Assembly (NCBI GenBank): GCA_964437505.1
Contig: CAYTGU010000005.1
Coordinates: 29,122 to 93,121, forward strand
DNA from: JAHJDO01 sp964437505
GTDB taxonomy: Bacteria; JAHJDO01
DNA length: 64,000 nt
Direction of reading: 5' to 3'
Both the position numbers and the translations under genes were made by a program. Of the stretch, positions 34,984 to 44,173 are shown piece by piece (within the stretch, counting starts at the first letter, position 1; every line of letters starts with the position of its first letter). Under the pieces are notes generated by a model. It saw nothing but the letters and a program-made list of their open reading frames with translations, was not told the DNA's origin and made no database searches.

Positions 34984-36597
34984 ATGCAAAAGACTAAGGA
35001 AGATTTAGAAGCATTATATGAACAGAGTTTTAAAAATATTAAAAAAGGGGATGTGGTAAAGGGTGAAATTATTGAAATAGGACGAAATGAGGTAGTAGTG
35101 GATATAGGGTATAAGTCTGAAGGAGTAATCCCCATTGATGAATTTAAGGATGCATCTAAGCTAAAGGTTGGAGATGAGACCGAAGTTTTACTTGAGAAAA
35201 TTGAAGATGAATCAGGCGTAGTTGTCTTATCAAAAGAAAAGGCTGGCCAAATGAAGTTTTGGAACGAAATCGTGGCGGCATTTTCAGAGGAAAAAAGCGT
35301 CACAGGCAGACTAATAAGAAAGATAAAAGGTGGATTTTCTGCAGATATCGGAGTTGAGGGGTTCTTACCTACTTCACAGTCAGATATTAAGATAATTGCT
35401 GATTTTGAAAATATGGTTAATAAGGATTTAGAGTTTAAGATCATAAAATTGAATAAAATGCGTAGAAATGTTGTGCTTTCTCGCAATGCGTTGTTTAAGA
35501 AGACACAAACAGAGGATAGAGAAAAACTTTTTGGAGAGCTAAAGGAAGGACAGATTAGAAAAGGATTCATTAAAAATATAACAGATTTTGGAGCCTTTGT
35601 TGACCTTGGAGGAATTGATGGATTGCTTCATATAACAGATATATCATGGGGGCGCATATCGCATCCTTCAGACGTGCTTTCTCTTGGACAGGAGATAGAA
35701 GTTATGATTTTATCAATTGATAAAGAAAAGAATAGAGTATCTCTCGGTCTAAAGCAGAAAGCTACCAATCCGTGGTTAGATATAGATAAAAAATATCCTA
35801 TTGGTTCAAAGGTTAAAGGAAAAGTAGTGAATATTACTGCCTATGGGGCTTTTGTTGAATTAGAAGAAGGAATAGAGGGCTTAATGCATATATCTCAGAT
35901 GTCATGGACTAAAAAGATTATGCATCCGTCTGAAGTTGTAAATGTGGGAGATGTAGTAGAAGCTATAGTTTTAAGTCTTGAAAAGGGAGAGGAAAAAATT
36001 TCTTTAGGTATGAAACAGTTAGAAGTAAATCCGTGGGAAAAGGTAGAAAAAAAATATCCTGTTGGAACAAGGATTAAAGGCCTAATTAGGAACATAACTG
36101 ATTATGGTGTATTTGTTGAAGTAGAAGAAGGAGTAGATGGTCTGGTACATATCTCGGATTTATCATGGTCCACGAGGGTAAATGATCCGTCAAAAATATT
36201 TAAAAAGGGTGATGAAATAGAAGTTGTTGTTTTATCTATAGACTCAGATAATAAAAAAATATCGCTAGGTGTAAAACAGCTTACACCTGACCCTTGGGAA
36301 AAGTTATCTGATAAATACGAAGTTGGAATGAATATGGAATGTAAAGTAATAAAGATAACTAAATTTGGTATTTTTGTTGAGCTGGAACAAGGAGTAGAAG
36401 GGTTGGTTCATGTTTCAGAGCTGGCTGAAGAAGAGAATCTGGAGAAAAAATATAAAATTGGCATGAAGATCACTGCTAGAATAGTTAGAATTGATTTACG
36501 GGAAAGGAAGATAGGTCTAAGTATAAAGGAATCTGACAATAAGCAGGAAAAAGAAGAAATAAAAATTGAAGACAAGCAAACTAAAAAAGAAGAATAG
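34984..36597 (+). CDS. rpsA: 30S ribosomal protein S1, six S1 domains
   Basis: Delivers mRNA to the 30S subunit. Six S1 repeats can be read: about 18-85, 100-168, 185-255, 273-342, 360-430 and 447-515; the last four are most alike (for example ITDFGAFVDLGGIDGLLHI). The tail is Lys/Glu-rich. 537 residues, close to proteobacterial S1. A good GAGGAGG lies upstream of ATG 34984. It ends in an intrinsic terminator. Confidence 0.95.
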   Translation: MQKTKEDLEALYEQSFKNIKKGDVVKGEIIEIGRNEVVVDIGYKSEGVIPIDEFKDASKLKVGDETEVLLEKIEDESGVVVLSKEKAGQMKFWNEIVAAFSEEKSVTGRLIRKIKGGFSADIGVEGFLPTSQSDIKIIADFENMVNKDLEFKIIKLNKMRRNVVLSRNALFKKTQTEDREKLFGELKEGQIRKGFIKNITDFGAFVDLGGIDGLLHITDISWGRISHPSDVLSLGQEIEVMILSIDKEKNRVSLGLKQKATNPWLDIDKKYPIGSKVKGKVVNITAYGAFVELEEGIEGLMHISQMSWTKKIMHPSEVVNVGDVVEAIVLSLEKGEEKISLGMKQLEVNPWEKVEKKYPVGTRIKGLIRNITDYGVFVEVEEGVDGLVHISDLSWSTRVNDPSKIFKKGDEIEVVVLSIDSDNKKISLGVKQLTPDPWEKLSDKYEVGMNMECKVIKITKFGIFVELEQGVEGLVHVSELAEEENLEKKYKIGMKITARIVRIDLRERKIGLSIKESDNKQEKEEIKIEDKQTKKEE

Positions 36598-36622
36598 CAA
36601 AATTGGGAAGAGATTATAAGCG

Positions 36623-36650
36623 AAGGTGCATGTAAAAGTGCACCTTTTTT
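36623..36650 (+). terminator. Rho-independent terminator after rpsA
   Basis: An 8-bp perfect stem, AAGGTGCA (36623-36630) with TGCACCTT (36639-36646), 8-nt loop, then a T-run of six including the stem end. The prepilin peptidase ATG lies only seven bases further on, so that gene needs readthrough or a promoter overlapping the hairpin. Confidence 0.88.
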
Positions 36651-36656
36651 AATGAG

Positions 36657-37568
36657 ATGATAGCTTTTTTTGTCCTAATATTTAGTTTATGTGTAGGTAG
36701 TTTTTTAAATGTATGTATTTATCGAATCCCTAGGCAAAAGTCTATAGTGTTGCCATCGTCCCTATGTCCAAAATGCTCTAAGAGCATAAAATGGTTTGAT
36801 AATATTCCACTGATAAGCTATATCCTACTTAGAGGCAGATGCAGGTTCTGTAAAGAGAAAATATCTGTGCAGTATTTTATTGTTGAGCTTCTCACAGGAG
36901 TTCTATTCCTGTTACTGTATTTTAAATTTGGCATTAAACCCAAATTTTTTATATACTCGCTTCTTTTTGCTGTATTCATAGTTGTTTCTTTTATCGATAT
37001 TGAGTGGATGCTTATTCCTGATTTTTTTTCTCTTTTCGGAATTGCATTCGGGCTTTTAGTAAGTTTTCTTTATCCTCCATTAATGAATTCACTATCAAAC
37101 CTTGAAGCTTTTCTAAAATCCTTAGGAGGGGCTTTATGTGGGGGATTAAGTCTTACATGTGTGGCTTTTTTTGGCTGGTTTGTCTTTAGAAAAGAGGCAA
37201 TGGGGGGCGGCGATATCAAGTTAATAGCAATGATAGGAGCATTTATTGGATGGCAGTCTACTTTAATGACTCTTTTTATCTCGTTTCTCACAGGCGCATT
37301 TTTTGGAGTAAGCTTCCTAATTGTAATAGCGATAGAAAGAACAGGCACAACACTTAGGAGAATAAAAATGAAGAGTAGGGGACTCACAAAAACTCAACTT
37401 TATTTCATAGTGTCTTCTAAGAGCCTGATTCACCAATTGAGTCGTAGAAGAGGGACTGCGATCCCATTTGGTCCATATATTGTGCTTGGAGCAATTTTAT
37501 CCATATTATATGGAGATAAGCTTCTTAAAATTTATCCTATTGTTCTCCAGAAGATATGGGGCATGTAA
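36657..37568 (+). CDS. pilD: Prepilin peptidase (type IV leader peptidase)
   Basis: A membrane aspartyl protease that cuts and usually methylates type IV prepilins. It has eight or so hydrophobic segments. The N-terminal domain has GSFLNVCIYRIP (about 14-25) and two CxxC pairs, CPKCSKSI (about 38-45) and CRFCKEKI (about 61-68). The catalytic Asp residues fall in FIDIEWMLIPD (about 112-122) and MGGGDIKLIAMIGAFIGW (about 182-199). 303 residues. Together with pilT it supports type IV pili or a related secretion system. Confidence 0.93.
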   Translation: MIAFFVLIFSLCVGSFLNVCIYRIPRQKSIVLPSSLCPKCSKSIKWFDNIPLISYILLRGRCRFCKEKISVQYFIVELLTGVLFLLLYFKFGIKPKFFIYSLLFAVFIVVSFIDIEWMLIPDFFSLFGIAFGLLVSFLYPPLMNSLSNLEAFLKSLGGALCGGLSLTCVAFFGWFVFRKEAMGGGDIKLIAMIGAFIGWQSTLMTLFISFLTGAFFGVSFLIVIAIERTGTTLRRIKMKSRGLTKTQLYFIVSSKSLIHQLSRRRGTAIPFGPYIVLGAILSILYGDKLLKIYPIVLQKIWGM

Positions 37569-37580
37569 GGGAGACTGACA

Positions 37581-39032
37581 GTGGAAGAAAAATCAGTATT
37601 TGGACTTGGGAGAGATGGAAGAAGAGGCTATACTTTACCTTTATGTGATGTATTAGAGAGGGATATTTTAGAACTAGTTCCTGCAAGATTCATCAGGAAG
37701 AATGCTCCCAACTTGCCACAGCTTACAGAGTTAGAAGTTATAAGACATTTCACAAGACTTTCAAAGGTCAATTTCAGTGTTGATTCCGAACTGTATCCTT
37801 TGGGTTCTTGTACAATGAAATACAATCCAAAAATCAATGAAGAATTAGCAGAGTCCATAGATTTTAGATGTATTCATCCTTTTGCCTCAGAAGAGTTATC
37901 TCAAGGAGCATTACACATTCTTTATCATATGGACAGGCTCCTTTCAGAGATTGGGGGTATGGCAAAAACATGTATGCAACCAGCTGCTGGTGCACATGGT
38001 GAGCTTACAGCAATGATGATGATAAAAGCGTATTTTAAAGATAAAAAAGAGAAGAGGGGAAAGGTGATAGTTCCTGATTCGGCACATGGGACGAATCCTG
38101 CTAGTGCTGCATTATGCGGTTATGAAGTAGTTGAGGTTAAATCTGATAATAGAGGAAACATTGATGTAGAATCTTTAAAGAACGTTGTTGACGAAAAAGT
38201 CGCATGCCTTATGTTGACTAATCCAAACACATTAGGACTGTTTGATGAACATATTATGGAAATATCCGAGATCATACATTCAAAAGGTGCTCTTTTATAT
38301 TATGATGGTGCAAATATGAACGCAATACTTGGTATTGTACGGCCGGGTGATATGGGGTTTGATATAATGCATTATAATCTTCATAAAACCTTTTCAACAC
38401 CTCATGGCGGAGGCGGCCCTGGCTCAGGTCCAATAGCATGTAAAGAACACCTAAATCCATATTTGCCTTTACCACTGATAGAAAAAGATGAGGAGGATAA
38501 TTACTATTTTAAGTATAATTGTCCAAAATCAATAGGCAGAATGCACTCATTCTATGGCAATTTTCTAGTAATATTTAAAGCGTATGTATATATCAGAATG
38601 CTTGGACCAGATGGGCTTAGAGATGTTAGTGAGAATGCTGTGCTTAATGCAAATTATTTATTGGCTAAATTAAAAGATAATTTTGATATATCATATGACA
38701 GGAATTGCATGCATGAATTTGTTTTATCTGCGCAACGATTTAAGGGAAAAGGAGTAAGAGCACTGGATATTGCAAAAAGATTGTTGGATTATGGCATACA
38801 TCCTCCAACAGTGTATTTTCCTTTAATTGTGCACGAAGCACTGATGATAGAGCCAACAGAAACAGAGACAAAAGAAACACTAGATGAATTTGTAGATGTA
38901 ATGGCCAAAATAGCGCAAGAGATAGAAAACGCCCCTGAAAAGGTTGTAAATGCACCGCATAAGACTTCTTTATCAAGGCTGGATGAGGTTGAAGCTGCAA
39001 GACACCCTGATTTACGATGGTCAGCGGATTAA
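37581..39032 (+). CDS. gcvPB: Glycine dehydrogenase (decarboxylating) subunit 2
   Basis: The PLP-bearing half of the P-protein of the glycine cleavage system. LYPLGSCTMKYNPKINE is at about residues 72-88, and the PLP-Lys lies in MHYNLHKTFSTPHGGGGPGSG (about 262-282, in two parts). 483 residues, matching the two-subunit P-protein. GTG 37581 follows AGGGAGA. No gcvPA, gcvT or gcvH is in the window, so its partners are elsewhere. It overlaps the convergent UroD-family gene by 12 bases. Confidence 0.95.
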   Translation: MEEKSVFGLGRDGRRGYTLPLCDVLERDILELVPARFIRKNAPNLPQLTELEVIRHFTRLSKVNFSVDSELYPLGSCTMKYNPKINEELAESIDFRCIHPFASEELSQGALHILYHMDRLLSEIGGMAKTCMQPAAGAHGELTAMMMIKAYFKDKKEKRGKVIVPDSAHGTNPASAALCGYEVVEVKSDNRGNIDVESLKNVVDEKVACLMLTNPNTLGLFDEHIMEISEIIHSKGALLYYDGANMNAILGIVRPGDMGFDIMHYNLHKTFSTPHGGGGPGSGPIACKEHLNPYLPLPLIEKDEEDNYYFKYNCPKSIGRMHSFYGNFLVIFKAYVYIRMLGPDGLRDVSENAVLNANYLLAKLKDNFDISYDRNCMHEFVLSAQRFKGKGVRALDIAKRLLDYGIHPPTVYFPLIVHEALMIEPTETETKETLDEFVDVMAKIAQEIENAPEKVVNAPHKTSLSRLDEVEAARHPDLRWSAD

Positions 39033-40172
39033 GTTTCTTATTTTCTGAAACTCTTCCCACATTGCCCAAAAGTTTTTCGCAGGGACATCTGCCTGAATAT
39101 TGTGAATAGCGGAAAATACATATCCTCCATCTTTGGCAAGTATGTCAACGGATTTTTTTACATCATCTCTAACCTGTTGAGGTGTTCCATGAGGCAGAGT
39201 CTCCTGGGTATTAATTCCTCCTCCCCAGAAACAAATGTCTTTTGAAAATTCTTTTTTTAATTTTTCTGCGTTCATACCTGTAGCGTTGGTTTGCACAGGA
39301 TTTAATATATCTACCCCTATATCAATAAAGTCCGGGATTATCTCTGATATGGCGCCGCAGCTATGAAAGAAAATTTTCGCTTGAGGAGCTTTTGATTTGA
39401 TAAAAGACAACAGCTTCTTTTGTCTCGGCTTGAGAATTTCTCTATACATATCAGGTGAGACCAATAAACTTTGCTGTGTCCCAAGGTCGTCGCATTCAGC
39501 AATAATATCTGCTCGCTTTCCTGCAAATGAAAGAACTCTATCCCAGTATCGCATTTTTATTTCCAGTATTTTGTCAATCAAGTACTCAGCCATTTTTTTA
39601 GAACAAGCCAAATCCATGTAAAAATTTTCGTAGCCTCTTATCCTAAAAGCCATCTCAAATAATCCTGCGCAATTGCGGTCAACTACAAGCGCTTTATCAT
39701 CGGGGATAGCACCAAGCTCTTTTCTTAATATATCAAAGTTAACTGTCTTCTCAGGATCTGGAAAATCATACGATTTCAAATCCTCAATGGTTTTTGCATT
39801 CTGAAGAGGATATGCAGTATTTTCGTTAAAATAAAAATCCAACTCTGTGTTCATACTCCATGTTATACCCCATTCATCCAGATAACTTATTGTTTTACCC
39901 TTTTTGATTGCTTTCTTCTCAAGATTGTAAATACGTGGCGGACCAAGTCTCACAGTATCTACTTCTAAATAATCAAGAACTTGTTTTGACGGAATGACAA
40001 TTTGTTGTATGTCATCATGCATTATAAAATCGCAAGAAAGATTCCGCAATTTCATAGCATTTATAAAAGCAATTTTTGTAATTGCAGTTACTGTTGTTCC
40101 TGAGAGATCACAAGGAATTTTATCAGGTACAGAATGTTCAATTGCTCTTAAAACTCGCTCCCTTGAATTCAT
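39021..40172 (-). CDS. Uroporphyrinogen decarboxylase-family protein (MtaA/CmuA-like)
   Basis: 383 residues of the UroD superfamily. The N-terminus NSRERVLRAIEHSVPDKIP and the C-terminal FFHSCGAISEIIPDFIDIG (about 252-270) are typical of the MtaA/CmuA branch, where His-x-Cys helps bind the zinc that activates a methylthiol. The Arg-rich porphyrin site of true HemE is not apparent. A corrinoid methyltransferase or a lyase role is more likely than haem synthesis; the substrate is unknown. A related gene is frameshifted at 54,051. Confidence 0.82.
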   Translation of the reverse strand: MNSRERVLRAIEHSVPDKIPCDLSGTTVTAITKIAFINAMKLRNLSCDFIMHDDIQQIVIPSKQVLDYLEVDTVRLGPPRIYNLEKKAIKKGKTISYLDEWGITWSMNTELDFYFNENTAYPLQNAKTIEDLKSYDFPDPEKTVNFDILRKELGAIPDDKALVVDRNCAGLFEMAFRIRGYENFYMDLACSKKMAEYLIDKILEIKMRYWDRVLSFAGKRADIIAECDDLGTQQSLLVSPDMYREILKPRQKKLLSFIKSKAPQAKIFFHSCGAISEIIPDFIDIGVDILNPVQTNATGMNAEKLKKEFSKDICFWGGGINTQETLPHGTPQQVRDDVKKSVDILAKDGGYVFSAIHNIQADVPAKNFWAMWEEFQKIRNLIR

Positions 40173-40343
40173 GCGAAAAATTTTAACATAATAACAAACA
40201 CATGTCTTTAGAATAAATCACTTTTTTGTTTAAATTTTCACTGTAGCTGTACTGTTTCAGAAAATGAAATCGGGAACAAGGTCTTTAGTCATATTGCTTA
40301 TTATTTTCTTTTGCAGGATGTTTTTTAATGATAATATGACTAT

Positions 40344-41792
40344 ATGGAGAATATCAATGTTAAAGACAATTTAATGCAAAGGGCATCAAAAATCATTTGT
40401 AATTATAGAATGATTTCAAAAAGAGACAGTTTACTTGTCGGTGTTTCAGGAGGACCTGATTCTGTCGTTCTTTTATATCTTCTCATGGAACTCAAAGATA
40501 AGTATAATCTTCAGCTTTATATAGTTCATCTAAATCATATGCTTAGAGGAAATGAATCTGAAGAGGACGCAAGGTATGTGAAAAGACTAGCAAAAAAGTT
40601 AAAGCTTCCTGCTTTTATTGGGAATAAGGATGTGAATAAATTCGCAAAAGTAAACAAACTGTCCTTAGAAGAAGCCGCCAGAATTCAAAGATATGATTTT
40701 TATGAACAAATAGCAGACAAATTGAATATAAGAAAGATCGCCTTAGGCCACACTGCAGATGACAATGCAGAAACTGTTATCATGAGATTATTAAGAGGTG
40801 CAGGAGAGACAGGATTAACAGGCATCTATCCTGTTAGACATATTGGAAACTTAAAAGTGATTCGTCCGTTACTGAATATTTACAGAGTAGAGATTGAAGC
40901 GTTTCTAAAAGAGAAAAAAATCAGTGTGCGTACTGATTCCTCTAATGTGGACAGCAAATTTCTCAGGAATAAAGTCAGATTAAATTTAATACCACTTTTA
41001 GAGAAAAGCTATAATCAAAATGTAAAGCAGGTATTAATTAATACGGCTGATATTTTAAGAGAAGAGAATGAATATCTTGAAGAGATTGCAGAGAAGTTTT
41101 ATTCCGAAAGCATTCGGAAGACTGTCTTAGGTAAAAGTAATGAGAATATACAGCTGGATATCAGTAAAATTAGAAGTTATCCTCTGGCAATTCAAAGAAG
41201 AGTTATTAGATATGGGATTAAAGAACTGACTGGAAGTCTAAGGCAAATTACATATCTGCATTGTAATGAAGTATTAAAACTGTTAAAGGGCAATCTAGCT
41301 TATGGGCAGATAGACTTACCTAATGGATTAGTAGTGGAACGGATGCGTAGAGAGTTGGTTATTCGCAGAGGCAAGGCACAGAATATACGTAGCATAATCT
41401 ATCCTGTTAAGATTCCGGGAGAAACTATTATTTCTGAGCTTGGAGTAAAACTAGTCTGCACAATTTACATCAAAAAGAGCAACATCAAACTCTCTAGACA
41501 TGGGCAGCAATATCAGGAGTACCTTGATTACGGCAAAATCAAGGAACCTGTTTTTATAAGAAGTCGAAAAAACGGAGATACATTTCAGCCGTTGGGAATG
41601 ATTGGGAAAAAGAAGATAAAGGATTTTCTCATAGACCAAAAAATTCCTCAGCCTGAAAAGAACAGGGTTCTGCTTCTAACTGATAAAATAGGTATTATCT
41701 GGATTGTAGGTTTTAGGATTAGTGATAAATTTAAGGTTACAGAAAAGACAAAACAAGTTTTAAAAGTGAGATTCTTAAAAATAAAGAAATGA
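40344..41792 (+). CDS. tilS: tRNA(Ile)-lysidine synthase
   Basis: Converts C34 of the CAU-anticodon tRNA-Ile to lysidine, using ATP. The PP-loop LVGVSGGPDSVVLLYLL is at about residues 31-47. HLNHMLRGNESEEDARYV (about 62-79) and GHTADDNAETVIMRLLRGAG (about 132-151) follow. The C-terminal TilS domains (about 350-480) are present, with RKNGDTFQPLGMIGKKKIKD in the last 100 residues. 482 residues is normal. The 171 bases upstream (40173-40343) hold no gene I can see. Confidence 0.95.
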   Translation: MENINVKDNLMQRASKIICNYRMISKRDSLLVGVSGGPDSVVLLYLLMELKDKYNLQLYIVHLNHMLRGNESEEDARYVKRLAKKLKLPAFIGNKDVNKFAKVNKLSLEEAARIQRYDFYEQIADKLNIRKIALGHTADDNAETVIMRLLRGAGETGLTGIYPVRHIGNLKVIRPLLNIYRVEIEAFLKEKKISVRTDSSNVDSKFLRNKVRLNLIPLLEKSYNQNVKQVLINTADILREENEYLEEIAEKFYSESIRKTVLGKSNENIQLDISKIRSYPLAIQRRVIRYGIKELTGSLRQITYLHCNEVLKLLKGNLAYGQIDLPNGLVVERMRRELVIRRGKAQNIRSIIYPVKIPGETIISELGVKLVCTIYIKKSNIKLSRHGQQYQEYLDYGKIKEPVFIRSRKNGDTFQPLGMIGKKKIKDFLIDQKIPQPEKNRVLLLTDKIGIIWIVGFRISDKFKVTEKTKQVLKVRFLKIKK

Positions 41793-41804
41793 CGGAAAGG
41801 GGAT

Positions 41805-42767
41805 TTAATTCAGCAATTTTTCAACGTGATTTATCAAATCTTTTACACCTTCTCCGGTCAGCGCAGAAATAGCAGATATATTCTTTGAATGCAGCTTTCT
41901 TTTAAAATCTTTAAGATTGACTTGCGCAGTAGTCATATCCATCTTATTAGCAACTATTATTTGGGCTCGATCACCTAAATTGTGTAAAGATAATTCCTTA
42001 TTAATAGCATTAAATTTTGAATGTGAGTTTTTATCAGACATATCAATAAGATGTAGAATGATTTTTGTTCTGCTGATATGAGCCAAAAACTTGTTCCCCA
42101 TTCCTTTTCCCTTGTGCGCACCTTCTATTAACCCTGGAATATCGGCAGCTACGAAGGATGAGTCATGTATTTTTACAACTCCCAAAAGCGGCTCTATGGT
42201 GGTAAATGGATAATCAGCTATTTTAGGCCTGGCATGTGATATGCGAGAAAGCAAAGTGGATTTTCCTGAGTTTGGATATCCAACCAGCCCAACATCAGCG
42301 ATTAGGCGTAGCTCTAATCTAATATCCTTTTCTACTCCTTCTTTGCCTTGTTCTGCGATTCGCGGAACGCGTCTGGTAGATGTGGCAAATTTGGCATTTC
42401 CTTTTCCTCCTCTTCCGCCACGCGCAACTATGACACTATCAGCAGGATGACTAAGATCTGCAATAATTCTATTATTTTCTCTTATAATTGTTCCAACAGG
42501 TACATTTAATATAAGGGCAGGACTGTTTTTGCCAAACATTTTTTTGCCTTTGCCATGTTGGCCATGTTTGGATTTGATATGTCTTTTATGAAGAAAATTG
42601 ATAAGAGTTCTTTGATGTGGGTCAGCTTCAACAATGATGTCTCCTCCCTTTCCACCATCTCCTCCGTCAGGACCGCCTTTGGGAACGTGTTTTTCCCTGC
42701 GGAAGCTTACACATCCGTTACCACCGTCGCCTGCTTTTACGTGTATGACAACATCATCAACAAACAA
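41805..42767 (-). CDS. obg: GTPase Obg/CgtA
   Basis: A ribosome-assembly GTPase. The Gly-rich Obg fold occupies about 1-157 (VKAGDGGNGCVSFRREKHVP, GGDGGKGGDI, ARGGRGGKGNAKFA); the G domain follows with GYPNSGKST (about 165-173), DIPGLIEGAHKGKGMG (about 212-227) and NKMD (about 280). 320 residues, so the optional C-terminal OCT domain is absent. TTG 42767 is the only start that fits the family N-terminus; it lies one base after the rplI stop. Confidence 0.95.
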   Translation of the reverse strand: MFVDDVVIHVKAGDGGNGCVSFRREKHVPKGGPDGGDGGKGGDIIVEADPHQRTLINFLHKRHIKSKHGQHGKGKKMFGKNSPALILNVPVGTIIRENNRIIADLSHPADSVIVARGGRGGKGNAKFATSTRRVPRIAEQGKEGVEKDIRLELRLIADVGLVGYPNSGKSTLLSRISHARPKIADYPFTTIEPLLGVVKIHDSSFVAADIPGLIEGAHKGKGMGNKFLAHISRTKIILHLIDMSDKNSHSKFNAINKELSLHNLGDRAQIIVANKMDMTTAQVNLKDFKRKLHSKNISAISALTGEGVKDLINHVEKLLN

Positions 42768-42768
42768 A

Positions 42769-43212
42769 TTATGCCTTTATTACCCATGTTTTTACTTCTG
42801 CTGTTACTTTTGGGTGAAGCTTGATTTGGATATTAAAAACACCTAACTTTTTTATTGGTTCTTTTAATATGATTTTCTTCTTATCAATCTCTATTCCTTC
42901 CTGCTTTAGCATGTTTGCAATATCAATAGAAGTAACAGAGCCATACATTTTTTCATCTTCTCCAACTTGAACAGGGATGGTTAAAGATAAACCAGAAAGC
43001 TTTTTTGCTATCTCTTCAACTCCTGCTTTTTCCTCCTGTATTTTTCTTCCTTTAGCTTTTTTAATTTGTTCTGCAACTTTCTCAGCACCTGGAGTTGCTT
43101 TAAGAGCTAATCCGTGTGGTAATAGATAGTTTCTGCCATAGCCGTCTGCAACCTTTACTATATCTCCTATGCTTCCTAATTTGTCAATATCCTGTTTTAA
43201 AACAACCTTCAT
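42769..43212 (-). CDS. rplI: 50S ribosomal protein L9
   Basis: Binds 23S rRNA near the L1 stalk. The N-terminal MKVVLKQDIDKLGSIGDIVK and GYGRNYLLPHGLALKAT are diagnostic, followed by the long central helix and the C-terminal domain with MYGSVTSIDIANML. 147 residues. It sits between fabD and obg, an unusual neighbourhood, since L9 commonly accompanies rpsF-ssb-rpsR. Confidence 0.96.
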   Translation of the reverse strand: MKVVLKQDIDKLGSIGDIVKVADGYGRNYLLPHGLALKATPGAEKVAEQIKKAKGRKIQEEKAGVEEIAKKLSGLSLTIPVQVGEDEKMYGSVTSIDIANMLKQEGIEIDKKKIILKEPIKKLGVFNIQIKLHPKVTAEVKTWVIKA

Positions 43213-43224
43213 TTTATTCTCCTC

Positions 43225-44172
43225 TCACATTATACTATTTAGAATGGTTTTTGTCTTATTGAGACTTTTTTTGTCTTCTACATTGAGTATCTGAATACTC
43301 TTATCAATTCTTGAGATAAGTCCTGATAATACTCTCTTTGGTCCTACTTCGATAAATGTTCTAATTCCTGCTGATATCATGTTTTTAATTGAATCTTCCC
43401 ATAGTACAGAGCCTGTTATTTGTTTAGTCAATGTCTCTTTTATATCAGAGGGCTTTGTTATCGGTTTTGCAGAAACATTTGCATATACGGGAATATTTGC
43501 AGTTTTAATGTTAAAATTTTGCAGTTCATCGTATAATTTTTCCTTTGCAGATTGCATTAGACAGGAATGAAACGGACCGCTCACTGCTAGTTTGATTACT
43601 TTTCGCACTCCTGCGGCAGTAGCTTCTTCTATTGCCTTATCAATAGCTTTATACTGGCCGGATACGACAATTTGCCCGGGACAATTATAATTAGCGATTT
43701 GTATAACTCCATATTTAGATGAGATTTTGCAAATATTTTTAACTTGTTTAGTATCTAATCCAATAATTGCTGCCATTATGCCAGGGTGTTGCTTGGATGC
43801 TTCCTGTATAAATAGACTTCTTTTCTTAACAAGTAATAATGCGGATTCCATATCCAATGCATTTGAAGCTACCAAAGCGGAGTATTCCCCTAAACTGTGA
43901 CCTGCAACAAAAGAAACAGAGTCTTTTTTAAGAAACTTATTAAGTACTGCTAAACAGGCAATACTCGCTGTAAGTATCGCTGGCTGGCAATTCTCTGTAG
44001 CACTCAAATTTTCTATAGGACCTTCAAAACACAATTTTGCAATATCATATCCGAGAACTTTATTTGCACATTGAAAGATATCTTTAGCACATGAATAATT
44101 ATGGTAAAAGTCTTTTGCCATTCCAACATATTGGGAACCTTGACCGGGAAACACATACGCGATTTTCTTCAC
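43225..44172 (-). CDS. fabD: Malonyl-CoA--ACP transacylase
   Basis: Loads malonyl groups onto acyl carrier protein. It shows YVFPGQGSQYVGMAKDF (about 5-21), the nucleophile in VAGHSLGEYSALVAS (about 88-102) and the catalytic His in VSGPFHSCLM (about 197-206). 315 residues. GTG 44172 lies one base after the fabH stop, with AAGGTGG upstream. It is part of the plsX-fabH-fabD run. Confidence 0.95.
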   Translation of the reverse strand: MKKIAYVFPGQGSQYVGMAKDFYHNYSCAKDIFQCANKVLGYDIAKLCFEGPIENLSATENCQPAILTASIACLAVLNKFLKKDSVSFVAGHSLGEYSALVASNALDMESALLLVKKRSLFIQEASKQHPGIMAAIIGLDTKQVKNICKISSKYGVIQIANYNCPGQIVVSGQYKAIDKAIEEATAAGVRKVIKLAVSGPFHSCLMQSAKEKLYDELQNFNIKTANIPVYANVSAKPITKPSDIKETLTKQITGSVLWEDSIKNMISAGIRTFIEVGPKRVLSGLISRIDKSIQILNVEDKKSLNKTKTILNSIM

Positions 44173-44173
44173 T

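Noticed and set aside
34926..35570. 214-codon minus-strand ORF opposite rpsA
   Set aside because: Ser/Phe-rich low-complexity shadow of the S1 repeats.
39021..40172. Possible hemE (haem-pathway uroporphyrinogen decarboxylase)
   Set aside because: The HSCGAI zinc-type motif and lack of the HemE N-terminal signature place it in the MtaA/CmuA-like branch.
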